The notes beneath the pieces are model-generated. The model did not search any database, had not been told where the DNA came from, and saw only the letters and a list, made by a program, of their open reading frames with translations. Positions 40,858-49,841 of a DNA stretch of 64,000 nt are shown here, in pieces (position 1 is the first letter of the stretch; each line of letters begins with the position of its first letter). This DNA comes from Mesorhizobium sp. GTDB lineage: Bacteria; Pseudomonadota; Alphaproteobacteria; Rhizobiales; Rhizobiaceae. The stretch covers positions 62,001 to 126,000 of the forward strand of contig NZ_JAFKID010000008.1 in NCBI RefSeq assembly GCF_017306545.1, written 5' to 3'. Made by a program: the position numbers and the translations under genes.

Positions 40858-42236
40858 AACGTGCTCCTTCTTTTCACCCGATTCCGGGCGGAAAACCGGT
40901 TTCCACCTTTTCTGGACTTGTCATGGCCTCCCTGCTTCCCGTCCTTGCCGCCGTCGGCTCCGCTTCCGCCCAGCCGGCCGCGCAACCGGCGACGGTCACG
41001 GCGGGCCGGCTGGAGAACGTGCGCCTGCTGCCCACCGACGGCCCGCCGAAGGCGATGGTGGTCTATTTTTCCGACCGCGGCGGCTGGAGCGCGGACGACG
41101 ACGCCGTCGCCGCGGCGCTGCGCAAGGACGGCGACGTGGTGCTCGGCGTCGATCTCTCCGCCTATGCGCAGGCGCTCGACAAGGCCGACGGGCAATGCCT
41201 CTACGTCGTCGGCGAGATCACCGATCTTGCCCAGACCGCGCAGCGCCAGCTCGCCATCCAGACCTACCTGCCGCCCATCGTGGCCGGGCGCGGCGAAGGC
41301 GCGACCTTCGCCTATGCCGCGCTGGCCGACGCGCCCGCCAACACGCTCGGCGGCGCCGTCGCCTCCGGCTTCGCCAACCGGCTGACGCTGAGGCTGCCCT
41401 TCTGCCCCGGCTCGACCGCCACGAAGTCGGCTGACGCCAAGAGCTACAGCTACGCCTTCGACGTGGCGATGCCGGAGCCTGCCTCGCTCTTCGTCGACGA
41501 AGCCTCGCTCGACGCCGTGCGCGGCCAGGCGTCGGCGCAGGACGCCATCACGGTCGATGCACTGGATACGGACGATCCGGCGGGCCAGATCGTCGCCGCC
41601 GTCTCGTCGCTGGCCGGTGCGATCGAGCCTTTCGGCAAGCTGCCGGCCATCGACCTGCCGGCCACCAGCGGCAAGCCCAGGGCCGTCGCCATCCTCGTTT
41701 CCGGCGACGGCGGCTGGCGCGACCTCGACAAGACCATCGGCGAATGGCTCTCCACGCAGGACATCCATGTCGTCGGGCTGGACGCGCTGCATTATTTCTG
41801 GGCCAAGCGCACGCCGCAGGACCTCGCAACCGATGTCGGCGCGCTCGTCAAGACGGCGGACCCGACCGGCCAGCTGCCGGTGATGCTGATCGGCTACTCC
41901 TTCGGCGCCGACACCATTCCTTTCGCCTGGCCGCTGTTGCCGAAGACGCTGCAAGACCGCACCAAGGTCATCGCCCTGATGGCGCCGGGCCTGTCCACCT
42001 CCTTCCAGGTCACGATCTCGGGCTGGCTCGGCATCAGTGACAGCGGTTACGACATCCCCAAGGCGATCGCAGCGCTACCGGTCGAGCGGGTCATCTGCGT
42101 TTCCGGCAAGGAGGAAGACCAAAGCGCCTGCCGCGATCCGATGTTGAAGGATTTCACCCGGATCGAGACCGAGGGCGGCCATCATTTCGACGGCGAGTAC
42201 GAGGCGCTTGCCCAGCGGTTCATCGACCGACTGTAA
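40854..42236 (+). CDS. acvB: AcvB/VirJ family lysyl-phosphatidylglycerol hydrolase
   Basis: AcvB is a periplasmic protein that in Agrobacterium removes lysine from lysyl-phosphatidylglycerol and is needed for acid tolerance and virulence-system function. The 460-residue protein has a signal segment (about 20-42), an N-terminal VirJ-like region (VVYFSDRGGWSADDDAVAAA), and a C-terminal alpha/beta hydrolase (about 265-460) with AILVSGDGGWRDLDKTIGEW, nucleophile Ser near 349 in LIGYSFGAD, and His in EGGHHFDGEYE. Its ATG overlaps the lpiA stop, so synthase and hydrolase are made together. Confidence 0.92.
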   Translation: MKRAPSFHPIPGGKPVSTFSGLVMASLLPVLAAVGSASAQPAAQPATVTAGRLENVRLLPTDGPPKAMVVYFSDRGGWSADDDAVAAALRKDGDVVLGVDLSAYAQALDKADGQCLYVVGEITDLAQTAQRQLAIQTYLPPIVAGRGEGATFAYAALADAPANTLGGAVASGFANRLTLRLPFCPGSTATKSADAKSYSYAFDVAMPEPASLFVDEASLDAVRGQASAQDAITVDALDTDDPAGQIVAAVSSLAGAIEPFGKLPAIDLPATSGKPRAVAILVSGDGGWRDLDKTIGEWLSTQDIHVVGLDALHYFWAKRTPQDLATDVGALVKTADPTGQLPVMLIGYSFGADTIPFAWPLLPKTLQDRTKVIALMAPGLSTSFQVTISGWLGISDSGYDIPKAIAALPVERVICVSGKEEDQSACRDPMLKDFTRIETEGGHHFDGEYEALAQRFIDRL

Positions 42237-42384
42237 CGTTTCCGGGCAGGCACAGGCCACATTGCAGGCAGTTGCAGGATCGTCGGCTGTGCTGGCGGAT
42301 TGCGGCAGAGGCCGCAGGCTTTGCAGGTCGGGGGGTGATTGCTCGATCTATGGTATTTCGGAAAATTTCTGATATTTTTTCAAA

Positions 42385-43086
42385 ATGCCCGAAAGCCATG
42401 TCAACACCACCGTATCCGAGGCGACCTATCGTCAGATCAGGGCCGACATCATTTTCGGGCGTTTGACACCCGGCGAGAAGTTGCGGCTGGACCGGCTGAA
42501 GACGCTTTACGGCGCCAGTGTTTCGACGCTGCGCGAAATCCTCAACCGGCTGGCCTCGGACGGTCTGGTGATCGCCGAGGGCCAGCGCGGTTTCGAGGTG
42601 GCGCCGGTTTCCCCGCAGGACCTGAAGGAGATCGCGGCGCTCAGGCAGTTGCTGGAATGCTATGCGATGGAGCTTTCCTTCGCCGCCGGCGACATGGACT
42701 GGGAGGGCCGCGTGGTGGCGGCGCACCACAAATTGCAGCAGATGGAGCGGCGCATGATCGCCGGCGACCACTCCATCACCAAGGAGTGGAAGCGCTACGA
42801 CTGGGAATTTCACCAGGCGCTGATTTCGGCCTGCGGCTCCAAGGTGCTGATGGACACGCACGCGGCGGTTTTCGACAAATATCTGCGCTATCAGATGGTT
42901 TCGCTGACTTTTCGCGGGCAGATCGCGGCCGACGAGCATCGCCAGATGCTGGAAGCGGCGCTGGCGCGCGACGCAGCCTCCGCACAGACGATCCTGCGCA
43001 AGCATGTCGAGGCCGGCGTCGAGCGCGGCCTGCTCGCCAGCGAGCCGGAATTCCAGAAACAGCGCAAAACCGGCACCGCCGCCTGA
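42385..43086 (+). CDS. GntR family regulator with FCD domain
   Basis: This 233-residue protein has an N-terminal winged helix (YRQIRADIIFGRLTPGEKLR, then TLYGASVSTLREILNRLASD) and a C-terminal FCD ligand domain (about 90-220) with the metal-type histidines in FHQALIS and H-rich helices. FCD regulators mostly repress sugar-acid and carboxylate genes and respond to a pathway intermediate. It precedes the TRAP operon on the same strand by 241 bp, so it is the likely regulator of that operon. An AT-rich inverted sequence (GAAAATTTC near 42360) precedes its own start. Confidence 0.9.
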   Translation: MPESHVNTTVSEATYRQIRADIIFGRLTPGEKLRLDRLKTLYGASVSTLREILNRLASDGLVIAEGQRGFEVAPVSPQDLKEIAALRQLLECYAMELSFAAGDMDWEGRVVAAHHKLQQMERRMIAGDHSITKEWKRYDWEFHQALISACGSKVLMDTHAAVFDKYLRYQMVSLTFRGQIAADEHRQMLEAALARDAASAQTILRKHVEAGVERGLLASEPEFQKQRKTGTAA

Positions 43087-43117
43087 GTCGAGCTGAGTCG
43101 CTGGCCCGTTGAACGAC

Positions 43118-43180
43118 GACGCCTTCACACGCGACCGTCATTCCGTTGCGCGGCCCCGGAATGACGGAAATGAAGGCGTC
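43118..43180. repeat. Two-part long hairpin between the GntR gene and the TRAP operon
   Basis: Outer arms GACGCCTTCA (43118-43127) and TGAAGGCGTC (43171-43180) and inner arms CCGTCATTCCG (43135-43145) and CGGAATGACGG (43157-43167) are both perfect, giving 21 bp of pairing with small interior gaps. There is no T-tract. It may end the GntR transcript or be a dispersed palindromic unit. Confidence 0.8.
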
Positions 43181-43327
43181 GGGGGAGATGCTGGAACGCT
43201 TCATCCGATAAAATGAAAAATCTATGGCGCTCCCTTCTTTGTGGGTTGCCGCATGGGAATGATCGTGCCATGATTTTTCGGGATGGCGCCAACGAAGCGC
43301 CGCGCATGCAATTCAGGGAGGAAAAGC

Positions 43328-44329
43328 ATGACCATCAGGATCGATCGCCGCCGTTTTCTCGGCGGCATGGCCGTTGCGGCCGGTGCGCTTCCGGTTCTTA
43401 GCGCCCGGCCGTCCTTCGCTGACGACAAGGTCACGCTGCGCCTCTCGTCGCCGGCGACGCCGGGGGACCAGCGCGCGGTCGCGCTGACCGAGGTCTTCGC
43501 GCCGGCGATCAAGGATTTCGCCACCTTCGAGCCGCACTGGAACGCCGAGCTGTTCAAGCAGGGCACGGAACTCGAAGCGATCGCGCGCGGCAATCTCGAA
43601 ATGTCGATCACCTCGGCGCAGGAACTGGCGACGATCTATCCGGAATGGTCGATCTTCACCGCCGGCTACCTGCACCGCGACGCCGAGCACCAGAAGAAGG
43701 TGTTCGCGGCCGACTTCATGGAGCCGATGAAGAAGAAGGTCGAGGACGAACTCGGCGTCAAGCTGCTGACGGTGATGTATCTCGGCCGCCGCCAGCTCAA
43801 TCTGCGCACCGACAAGGACGTCAAGGTGCCGGCCGATCTCGCCGGCGTCAGGCTCCGCATGCCCGGCACCGACGCCTGGCAGTTTCTCGGCAAGGCGCTG
43901 GGCGCCAACCCGGTGCCGGTCGCCTTCACCGAGATCTACACCGCGCTGCAAACCGGTGCGATCGACGGCCAGGAGAACCCGCTGCCGACCGACAAGGATT
44001 CCAAGTTCTACGAGGTGACGAAGCAGATCTGCCTGACCAGCCATCTGGTCGACCTGAACTATCTCGCCTTTTCCAAGAAGGTGTGGGACGGCCTGAAGCC
44101 GGAGCAACAGCAGGTGGTGCAGAAGGCGGCGGACGACGCGGCCGAATCCGGCCGGAAGAAGCAGCTCAAGCTGGAAGCCGACCTCGAGCAGTTCTTCAAG
44201 GACAAGGGATTGAAGGTCTACACGCCGGACGTCGACGCCTTCCGCAAGCATGTCCAGAAAGCCTATCTCGACTCCGAGTTCGCCAAGGACTGGCCGCAAG
44301 GCATGGTCGACAAGATCAACGCGCTCTGA
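43328..44329 (+). CDS. TRAP transporter solute-binding protein (DctP family)
   Basis: The 333-residue periplasmic receptor has a Tat-type leader (DRRRFLGGMAVAAGALPVLS). The mature part has LFKQGTELEAIARGNLEMSI, the ligand-arginine region RMPGTDAWQFLGKALGANPV and PVAFTEIYTALQTGAIDGQE, which is diagnostic for DctP proteins. GGAGG is 6 nt before ATG 43328. It is followed by the small and large permease genes. Substrate is probably a carboxylate; the downstream enzymes do not settle which. Confidence 0.93.
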   Translation: MTIRIDRRRFLGGMAVAAGALPVLSARPSFADDKVTLRLSSPATPGDQRAVALTEVFAPAIKDFATFEPHWNAELFKQGTELEAIARGNLEMSITSAQELATIYPEWSIFTAGYLHRDAEHQKKVFAADFMEPMKKKVEDELGVKLLTVMYLGRRQLNLRTDKDVKVPADLAGVRLRMPGTDAWQFLGKALGANPVPVAFTEIYTALQTGAIDGQENPLPTDKDSKFYEVTKQICLTSHLVDLNYLAFSKKVWDGLKPEQQQVVQKAADDAAESGRKKQLKLEADLEQFFKDKGLKVYTPDVDAFRKHVQKAYLDSEFAKDWPQGMVDKINAL

Positions 44330-44343
44330 TCCGGGCCTGACCG

Positions 44344-44841
44344 ATGTCGGCGACCCTACGCTGGTTGCGGGCGAGGGCCGATAACGTGGCGGTGGCGCTG
44401 CTCGCCGCCATGTTCATCGCCTTCATGCTGCAAATCTTCGCCCGCTACGTCATCAATTACCCGATCGGCTGGACGCTGGAAGTGTGCCTGACCACCTGGC
44501 TGTGGCTGGTGTTCTGGAGTTCGGCCTTCGTGCTGACCGAGCGCGACCACGTCACCTTCGACCTGCTCTACCTGATCGTCGGCAAGCGCATGCAGCGCAT
44601 CTTCGCTCTGGTCTCGGCGGTGGCGATCGTGGCGGGGTTCGCGGCGGCGCTGCCGGCGACGCTCGACTACATCACCTTCTACAAGATCAAGAAAAGCGCC
44701 ACGTTGCACATCAGGCTGGACGTGGTGTTCAGCGTCTACGGCATGTTCGCCGTCGCCGTCATCGTCCGCTACGCCTGGCAAATCTGGAAATTGCTGCACG
44801 GCGACCGGCCGGAGCCGCATGACGAGGCGACGCCGGTATGA
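44344..44841 (+). CDS. TRAP transporter small permease (DctQ family)
   Basis: This 165-residue inner-membrane protein has the four helices of DctQ. QIFARYVINYPIGWTLEVCL and the following WLWLVFWSSAFVLTERDHV are the conserved family region. It partners DctM in binding the substrate-loaded receptor. It starts 14 bp after the receptor gene, and its stop overlaps the large permease start by 4 nt. Confidence 0.92.
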   Translation: MSATLRWLRARADNVAVALLAAMFIAFMLQIFARYVINYPIGWTLEVCLTTWLWLVFWSSAFVLTERDHVTFDLLYLIVGKRMQRIFALVSAVAIVAGFAAALPATLDYITFYKIKKSATLHIRLDVVFSVYGMFAVAVIVRYAWQIWKLLHGDRPEPHDEATPV

Positions 44842-46133
44842 CGCTCGCCTTCTCGCTTTGCTTGCTGGCGCTGTTCTTCTTCGCCGGCATCGGAACCCCG
44901 GTCGCCTATTCCATGATCGTGGCGGCGATCGTCTATCTCGCCGTCAAGGGGCAGGATCTCGGCCTCGCCGCCGAGCAGATCATCCAGGGCCTTTACGACG
45001 GCTTCATCATCCTCGCCGTGCCGCTGTTCATCGTCGCCGCCAACATCATGAACGCCGGCACGATCAGCGAGCGGCTTTTGACCTTCTGCATGGCGATCGT
45101 CGGCCGCCTGCGCGGCGGGCTCGGCCATGTCAACATCGTCGCCAACGTCATCTTCGCCGGCATGTCCGGCTCGGCGGTGGCCGACGCCGCCGGTCTCGGC
45201 AAGGTCATCATCGAGATGATGACGAAGGACGGCCGCTATCCGCCCGGCTACGCGGCGGCCATCACCGCCGCCGCCTCGACCATCGGGCCGATCATCCCGC
45301 CGTCGATCCCCATGGTGATGTACGCGCTCGTCTCCGATGCCTCCATCGGCTACCTGTTCCTCGGCGGCATCCTGCCCGGCCTGTTGATGGGCGTGACGCT
45401 GATGGCGCTGAACGCCTGGACGGCGCGCAGGCGAAACTTCGCCGTCGAGGAAGCGGTGCCGCTGCGGGCCTTGCCCAAAGTCACCTTCAACGCCTTCCCC
45501 GCACTCCTGATGCCGGTCATCCTGCTCTACGGCATCTATGGCGGCGCGACCACGCCGACGGAAGCGGCTGCGGTGGCGGCCGGCTACGCGCTGATCCTCG
45601 CCGCCGTGTTCTACCGCGCGCTGAGCTGGAAGGCGCTCTACGCCATCATCTCCGACAGCGCGCGGTCCTCGGCCGCGATCGGCCTGGTGATCGGCGGCGC
45701 GCTGATCTTCAACTACATCGTCGCCAGCGAGAACATCCCGGCGCAGATGGCGGCCTCGCTGAAGGGGCTGGACATCTCGCCGCTCGGCTTCCTGTTCATG
45801 GTCAACCTGCTGCTGCTGTTCCTCGGCTGCCTGCTCGACGCCTCGACCATCATCCTCGTCATCGTGCCGCTGTTCGTGCCGACCTGCCATGCCCTCGGCA
45901 TTGATCTCGTGCATTTCGGCGTCGTGGTCGTCGTCAACACCATGATCGGACTGATCACGCCGCCCTATGGGGTGGTGCTGTTCGTCATCAACGCCACGAC
46001 CCGCATTCCGCTGCGCGAGATCATCAGCGAGATCACGCCGTTCATCGCCGTGCTGGTGTTCGCGCTGCTTTTGATGATCCTGTTCCCGAGCATCGTGCTT
46101 TGGTTGCCGTGGCAGTTCGGTTACGTCGGATGA
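44838..46133 (+). CDS. TRAP transporter large permease (DctM family)
   Basis: The 431-residue inner-membrane carrier has about twelve helices and uses a sodium or proton gradient. GMSGSAVADAAGLGKVIIEM, AAITAAASTIGPIIPPSIPM and YGIYGGATTPTEAAAVAAGY are the conserved DctM blocks. The C-terminal part includes NTMIGLITPPYGVVLFV. It overlaps the shikimate-dehydrogenase-like gene by ATGA, so transport and enzyme genes are coupled. Confidence 0.95.
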   Translation: MTLAFSLCLLALFFFAGIGTPVAYSMIVAAIVYLAVKGQDLGLAAEQIIQGLYDGFIILAVPLFIVAANIMNAGTISERLLTFCMAIVGRLRGGLGHVNIVANVIFAGMSGSAVADAAGLGKVIIEMMTKDGRYPPGYAAAITAAASTIGPIIPPSIPMVMYALVSDASIGYLFLGGILPGLLMGVTLMALNAWTARRRNFAVEEAVPLRALPKVTFNAFPALLMPVILLYGIYGGATTPTEAAAVAAGYALILAAVFYRALSWKALYAIISDSARSSAAIGLVIGGALIFNYIVASENIPAQMAASLKGLDISPLGFLFMVNLLLLFLGCLLDASTIILVIVPLFVPTCHALGIDLVHFGVVVVVNTMIGLITPPYGVVLFVINATTRIPLREIISEITPFIAVLVFALLLMILFPSIVLWLPWQFGYVG

Positions 46134-47011
46134 GCACCGCGCTTCAAGAGCACGTAGGGGCCGATGCCGGCGGCCGGGTGCGGCTCGGCCTGATCGGCGA
46201 CAACATCGCCCGCTCCCGCTCGCCCGACCTGCACCGGCTGGCCGGAAAGCTGTGCGGGCTCGACGTCAGCTACGACCTGTTCGTGCCTCGCGCCATGGGC
46301 GGTGATTTCGACGCGATCTTCGATGCCTGCCGTGCCGGCGGCGTGCGTGGGGTCAACGTGACTTACCCCTACAAGGAAGCCGTCGTCGCACGGGCTCGGC
46401 CGTCAAGCGAAGACGTGCGGCGCATCGGCTCGGTCAACACCGTGGTGTTCGGCGAGGGCGATCCGGCCGGATACAACACAGACCATTCGGGTTTTCTCGC
46501 CGCCTTCCAGTCGAGCTTCGGCACCATGCCGCCCGGCAGGGTGGCGCTGGTCGGCGCCGGGGGCGTCGGCAAGGCGGTCGCTTTCGGGCTGGCGACGCTC
46601 GGCGCGCGGGAGATCGTGGTGATCGACCGCGACGAAGACAAGGCAAGGGGGCTGGCCAAGGCAGTCGCGGCCTTTTCGCAGGGTGCCGTTTCAACGACCT
46701 TCGCCGTTGATGCACACGAAGCGGTGCGCAGGGCCGACGGCATCGTCAACTGCACGCCGCTCGGCATGGCCGGCTATCCCGGCTCCGCCGTGCCGCTCGA
46801 CGGTCTCGGGCCCCAGAGCTGGGCATTCGAGGCCGTCTACACGCCGATCAACACGCCCTTCAAGCTGGCGGCGGAAGCGGCCGGCCTGAGGGTCCTGTCC
46901 GGCTATGAACTGTTTTTCCATCAGGGCATCGAGGCCTTTCGCATCTTCACCGGGCGGACGCCCGATCCCGATGCGCTGCGCCGCCTGCTGACGGAAACCG
47001 CATCAAACTGA
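46130..47011 (+). CDS. Shikimate dehydrogenase family protein (AroE paralogue)
   Basis: The 293-residue cytoplasmic oxidoreductase interconverts a hydroxy and keto acid of the shikimate/quinate type with NAD(P). The N-terminal substrate domain has LGLIGDNIARSRSPDLHRLA and catalytic K82 (NVTYPYKEAVV) and D118 (YNTDHSGF). The Rossmann domain has ALVGAGGVGKAVAFGLATLG, and the C-terminal GYELFFHQGIEAFRIFTG is the family end. The NAD-binding motif continues VVIDRDEDKA, an acidic residue that favours NAD. Being in a TRAP operon it is likely catabolic, not the biosynthetic AroE. Confidence 0.88.
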   Translation: MSTALQEHVGADAGGRVRLGLIGDNIARSRSPDLHRLAGKLCGLDVSYDLFVPRAMGGDFDAIFDACRAGGVRGVNVTYPYKEAVVARARPSSEDVRRIGSVNTVVFGEGDPAGYNTDHSGFLAAFQSSFGTMPPGRVALVGAGGVGKAVAFGLATLGAREIVVIDRDEDKARGLAKAVAAFSQGAVSTTFAVDAHEAVRRADGIVNCTPLGMAGYPGSAVPLDGLGPQSWAFEAVYTPINTPFKLAAEAAGLRVLSGYELFFHQGIEAFRIFTGRTPDPDALRRLLTETASN

Positions 47012-47028
47012 CATCGAAGGAAAATCCA

Positions 47029-47931
47029 GTGCCCGACCTCCATCCCATGCGCGCCAAGATCGGCGTCAGCGCTGCGCTCGCCACACCTTTCGATCAAAGC
47101 GGCGGCATCGACTGGCGGCGTTTCACCGCTCACGCCGGCCAGCTGCTGGGACAGGGAATGAAGGTCGTCACCGCCTTCGGCACGACGGGGGAGGGCGTTT
47201 CGCTCGCGGCGACGGCGCGCGCACCGCTCTATGAAAAAATGGCAGAGGCCGGCATCGCCGCCGGTCAACTCGTGGAATGTGTCTACGGCCCGCCGTCGCA
47301 GGAAGCGGGCGCGCATATGCGGCGTGCGCTGGAGGCAGGCGCGGCGGGAATCCTGCTTGCGCCGCCCTTCTATTTCAAGCAGCCCTCCGAGGAAGGGGTC
47401 TATCGCTGGTTCGCCGAGGCGCTGGAAGCGACGGGTTCCACCTGCCGCGACATCATTCTCTACAACATCCCGCAACTGACCGGCGTGGCCGTCGGCGCGG
47501 CATCGGTGGCGCGGCTCAGGACGGCGTTTCCCGGCATCGTCGCCGGGGTGAAGGATTCCAGCGGCGACTGGAACCAGACGACGGCCCTGCTTTCCGACCA
47601 TCGCGACCTCGCCATCCTGGTCGGCCATGAGGGCCATCTGGCGCGCGCGGTGCGGCAGGGCGCCAGCGGCGCGATCAGCGGCGTAGCGAATTTCGCACCG
47701 GCGCTGGTGGCGAAGCTGGTGCGGGGAGAGGACGACGCTGCGGTCGACGCCATCCTCGGCCTGCTGCTCAAGCTGCCGGTGGTGCCGGCCGTGAAAGGCG
47801 TGCTCGCCGCCCAGGCCGGAGACGAGGCCTGGCGGCGCGTGCGCGCGCCGTTGGAGGCGCTTTCCACGGCAGGCGATCTCGCGGCATGCGCGGCGATCGC
47901 GCAACTCGCGGAGAGCTGGCACCAGCGCTAG
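47029..47931 (+). CDS. DapA/dihydrodipicolinate synthase family aldolase or lyase
   Basis: This 300-residue TIM-barrel enzyme forms a Schiff base between K175 (IVAGVKDSSGDW) and a keto acid; Y145 (ILYNIPQLTG) is the family's proton relay. TAFGTTGEGVSLAATARAPL shows the carboxylate-binding TTGE motif. Members include DapA, N-acetylneuraminate lyase, KDG aldolase and keto-deoxy sugar dehydratases. The start is GTG 47029 with AGGA 7 nt upstream. As last gene of the TRAP operon it probably acts on the imported compound after oxidation; the exact reaction is unknown. Confidence 0.88.
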   Translation: MPDLHPMRAKIGVSAALATPFDQSGGIDWRRFTAHAGQLLGQGMKVVTAFGTTGEGVSLAATARAPLYEKMAEAGIAAGQLVECVYGPPSQEAGAHMRRALEAGAAGILLAPPFYFKQPSEEGVYRWFAEALEATGSTCRDIILYNIPQLTGVAVGAASVARLRTAFPGIVAGVKDSSGDWNQTTALLSDHRDLAILVGHEGHLARAVRQGASGAISGVANFAPALVAKLVRGEDDAAVDAILGLLLKLPVVPAVKGVLAAQAGDEAWRRVRAPLEALSTAGDLAACAAIAQLAESWHQR

Positions 47932-47982
47932 ATCTTCGATCTAAGGCGATGCGGGAGTGCCGAGCGTTACGGCGTCAGGCGG

Positions 47983-49434
47983 CTAGTTGCCGAGGGCCCA
48001 TGCCGAGATGTGCTTGGAATCCATGAATTCCTCCAGCCCCATGACGCCGCCTTCGCGGGCGCGGCCGGACGCCTTGATGCCGCCGAACGCGGAGCCGGCG
48101 CCGCGCGATTCGCGGTTCATCTCGATCATGCCGGCGCGCAGGCGGCGGGCGATACGGTTGCGGCGCGCGCCGTCCTCGGTCTGGACGAAGTTGGTCAGCC
48201 CGTAGACCGTGTCGTTGGCGATCTCGATCGCCTCGTCCTCGCTGTCGAAGGGGATGATCGACAACACCGGCCCGAAGATTTCCTGGCGGGCGATCGTCAT
48301 CTCGTTGTTGACGTCGGCGAAAACCGTGGGGCGAACGTAATAGCCGCGATTGACCCCTTCGGGCAGGCCGGGACCGCCGGCAACGAGGCGCGCGCCTTCG
48401 TCGATGCCCTTCTGGATCAGGTCCTGGATCTTCTCCCACTGGACCTTGCTGACGACCGGGCCGATATGGTCGCCGGGCAGGTGGGCTGACGCCACCCCGG
48501 TCGCCCTTGCCGCGCGCGCCGCGGTTTCGACAGCCTGTTCGTAGGCGGGGCGCTCGACCAGCATGCGCGTCGGCGCGTTGCAGGACTGGCCGCTGTTGAA
48601 GAAGCAGCGCCAGACGCCCCACTCGACCGACTTCCGGTCGGCGTCGGCGAAGATGAGATTGGCGCCTTTGCCGCCGAGTTCCAGCGTGACCTTCTTCAGC
48701 GTGTCGGCAGCGGCCTTGGTGATCGCGATGCCGGCGCGCGTCGATCCGGTGAAGGAGATCATGTCGACGTCGGGATGTGTCGACAATTGCGTGCCGACGC
48801 CATTTCCATCGCCGTTGACGAGATTGAAGACGCCCTTCGGCAGGCCCGCTTCGTGGAGCATTTCGGCAAAGAGCAACGAGGATAGCGGCGCGATTTCGGA
48901 CGGCTTGAGCACGGTCGTGTTGCCGGCCAGCAGCGCCGGGACGACTTTCAGCGTCACCTGGTTCATCGGCCAGTTCCACGGCGTGATCAGGCCGACGACA
49001 CCGATCGGTTCCCAGGCCACCATCGTCGTCGGGGCATGGGCGCCGAGCGGCCGCAGGAACTCGAAGTTCCTGAAAGCGGTGATGAAATTCGTGATGTGAA
49101 ATTCGCCGGCCTCGACTTGATAGGCCAGCGACATGTCGCTCGGCGCACCCATTTCGGCGGTCATCGCGGCGGCCATTTCATCGGATCGCCGGTTGTAGAT
49201 TGCGAGGAGTTTTTCGATATAGGCCAGCCGCTCGGCAGGCGCCGTCCGCGACCAGGCCGGAAAGGCCGCCTTGGCGGCGGCCACCGCGCGGTCGGTGTCT
49301 TGCTGGCCGCCCAGGCTGATGACGGCAAAGGCTTCCTCGGTCGACGGGTCGATGACTTCCAGATCGTTCGGTCTGGAGGGCTCGGTCCATTCGCCGTCGA
49401 TATAGAATTTCCGCTTGTCCAACAGGTCAGCCAT
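47983..49434 (-). CDS. NAD(P)-dependent aldehyde dehydrogenase family enzyme
   Basis: The 483-residue cytoplasmic enzyme oxidises an aldehyde to an acid. The cofactor and active-site motifs are intact: ITPWNWPMNQVTLKVVPALL, KPSEIAPLS, VTLELGGKGANLIF with the general base Glu near 252, and FFNSGQSCNAPTRMLVE with the nucleophile Cys near 285. Its start region holds one copy of the shared TTGATCAA operator (49577-49599), so it appears to belong to the regulon that follows, although it points away from it. Substrate is not predictable. Confidence 0.9.
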   Translation of the reverse strand: MADLLDKRKFYIDGEWTEPSRPNDLEVIDPSTEEAFAVISLGGQQDTDRAVAAAKAAFPAWSRTAPAERLAYIEKLLAIYNRRSDEMAAAMTAEMGAPSDMSLAYQVEAGEFHITNFITAFRNFEFLRPLGAHAPTTMVAWEPIGVVGLITPWNWPMNQVTLKVVPALLAGNTTVLKPSEIAPLSSLLFAEMLHEAGLPKGVFNLVNGDGNGVGTQLSTHPDVDMISFTGSTRAGIAITKAAADTLKKVTLELGGKGANLIFADADRKSVEWGVWRCFFNSGQSCNAPTRMLVERPAYEQAVETAARAARATGVASAHLPGDHIGPVVSKVQWEKIQDLIQKGIDEGARLVAGGPGLPEGVNRGYYVRPTVFADVNNEMTIARQEIFGPVLSIIPFDSEDEAIEIANDTVYGLTNFVQTEDGARRNRIARRLRAGMIEMNRESRGAGSAFGGIKASGRAREGGVMGLEEFMDSKHISAWALGN

Positions 49435-49576
49435 CTTGCCCTCCGCGTCGTGGAAGCCTTCGTCGCCGATGAGCCTCTGGCCTTCGGCGCCCCGAAGGCT
49501 CTCACAATTGGGGCCAAACCGCGTGCTGGATTCTCAAGGCTTCGATTTCTACTAGAGAAAACTATAGCAAGGAATT

Positions 49577-49599
49577 TTGATCAATCAATCATTTGATTG
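49577..49599. promoter_or_regulatory. Operator copy A, TTGATCAA family
   Basis: TTGATCAATCAATCATTTGA, ending TTG, contains the perfect inverted repeat CAATCA-TT-TGATTG. It lies 143 bp before the aldehyde dehydrogenase start. The same pattern TTGATCAA-N3/4-ATC-N1/2-TTTGAT returns at 49688, 52299 and 57062. Confidence 0.7.
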
Positions 49600-49687
49600 G
49601 CGTGTATCGAGCGTTCTGTCGATGCCGTGGCGTCGGCATGCGGCCAGCCGTCGACGCCGCCTCAATGCGTGGAGTGTGCTTTCAATC

Positions 49688-49709
49688 TTGATCAAAAGAT
49701 CGTTTGATG
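49688..49709. promoter_or_regulatory. Operator copy B, TTGATCAA family
   Basis: TTGATCAAAAGATCGTTTGA, ending TG. It lies 133 bp before the VOC gene at 49842 and would control the VOC, kynureninase-like and GntR genes. Confidence 0.7.
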
Positions 49710-49841
49710 TAAGTCTTCGACGTGATCGCTGCCCTCGGCACGAGTCCGGCTCGCTGCGAAGAGAGGAACCTGTGGCGGTCGCGAACTTCCAAGCCGGTCG
49801 ATGGGAAGACGGGCGGAGGATCACTCACAGAAGGCAGCCAT

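Larger units (their letters stand above)
49435..49841. other. Divergent regulatory region with two copies of the operator
   Basis: No protein is seen in this 407-bp gap. It carries operator copies at 49577-49599 and 49688-49709, about 90 bp apart, one for each divergent unit. Confidence 0.65.

Noticed and set aside
47930..47944. Hairpin TAGATC-TTC-GATCTA at the DapA-family stop as a terminator
   Set aside because: The stem is only 6 AT-rich base pairs with a 3-nt loop and no T-tract.
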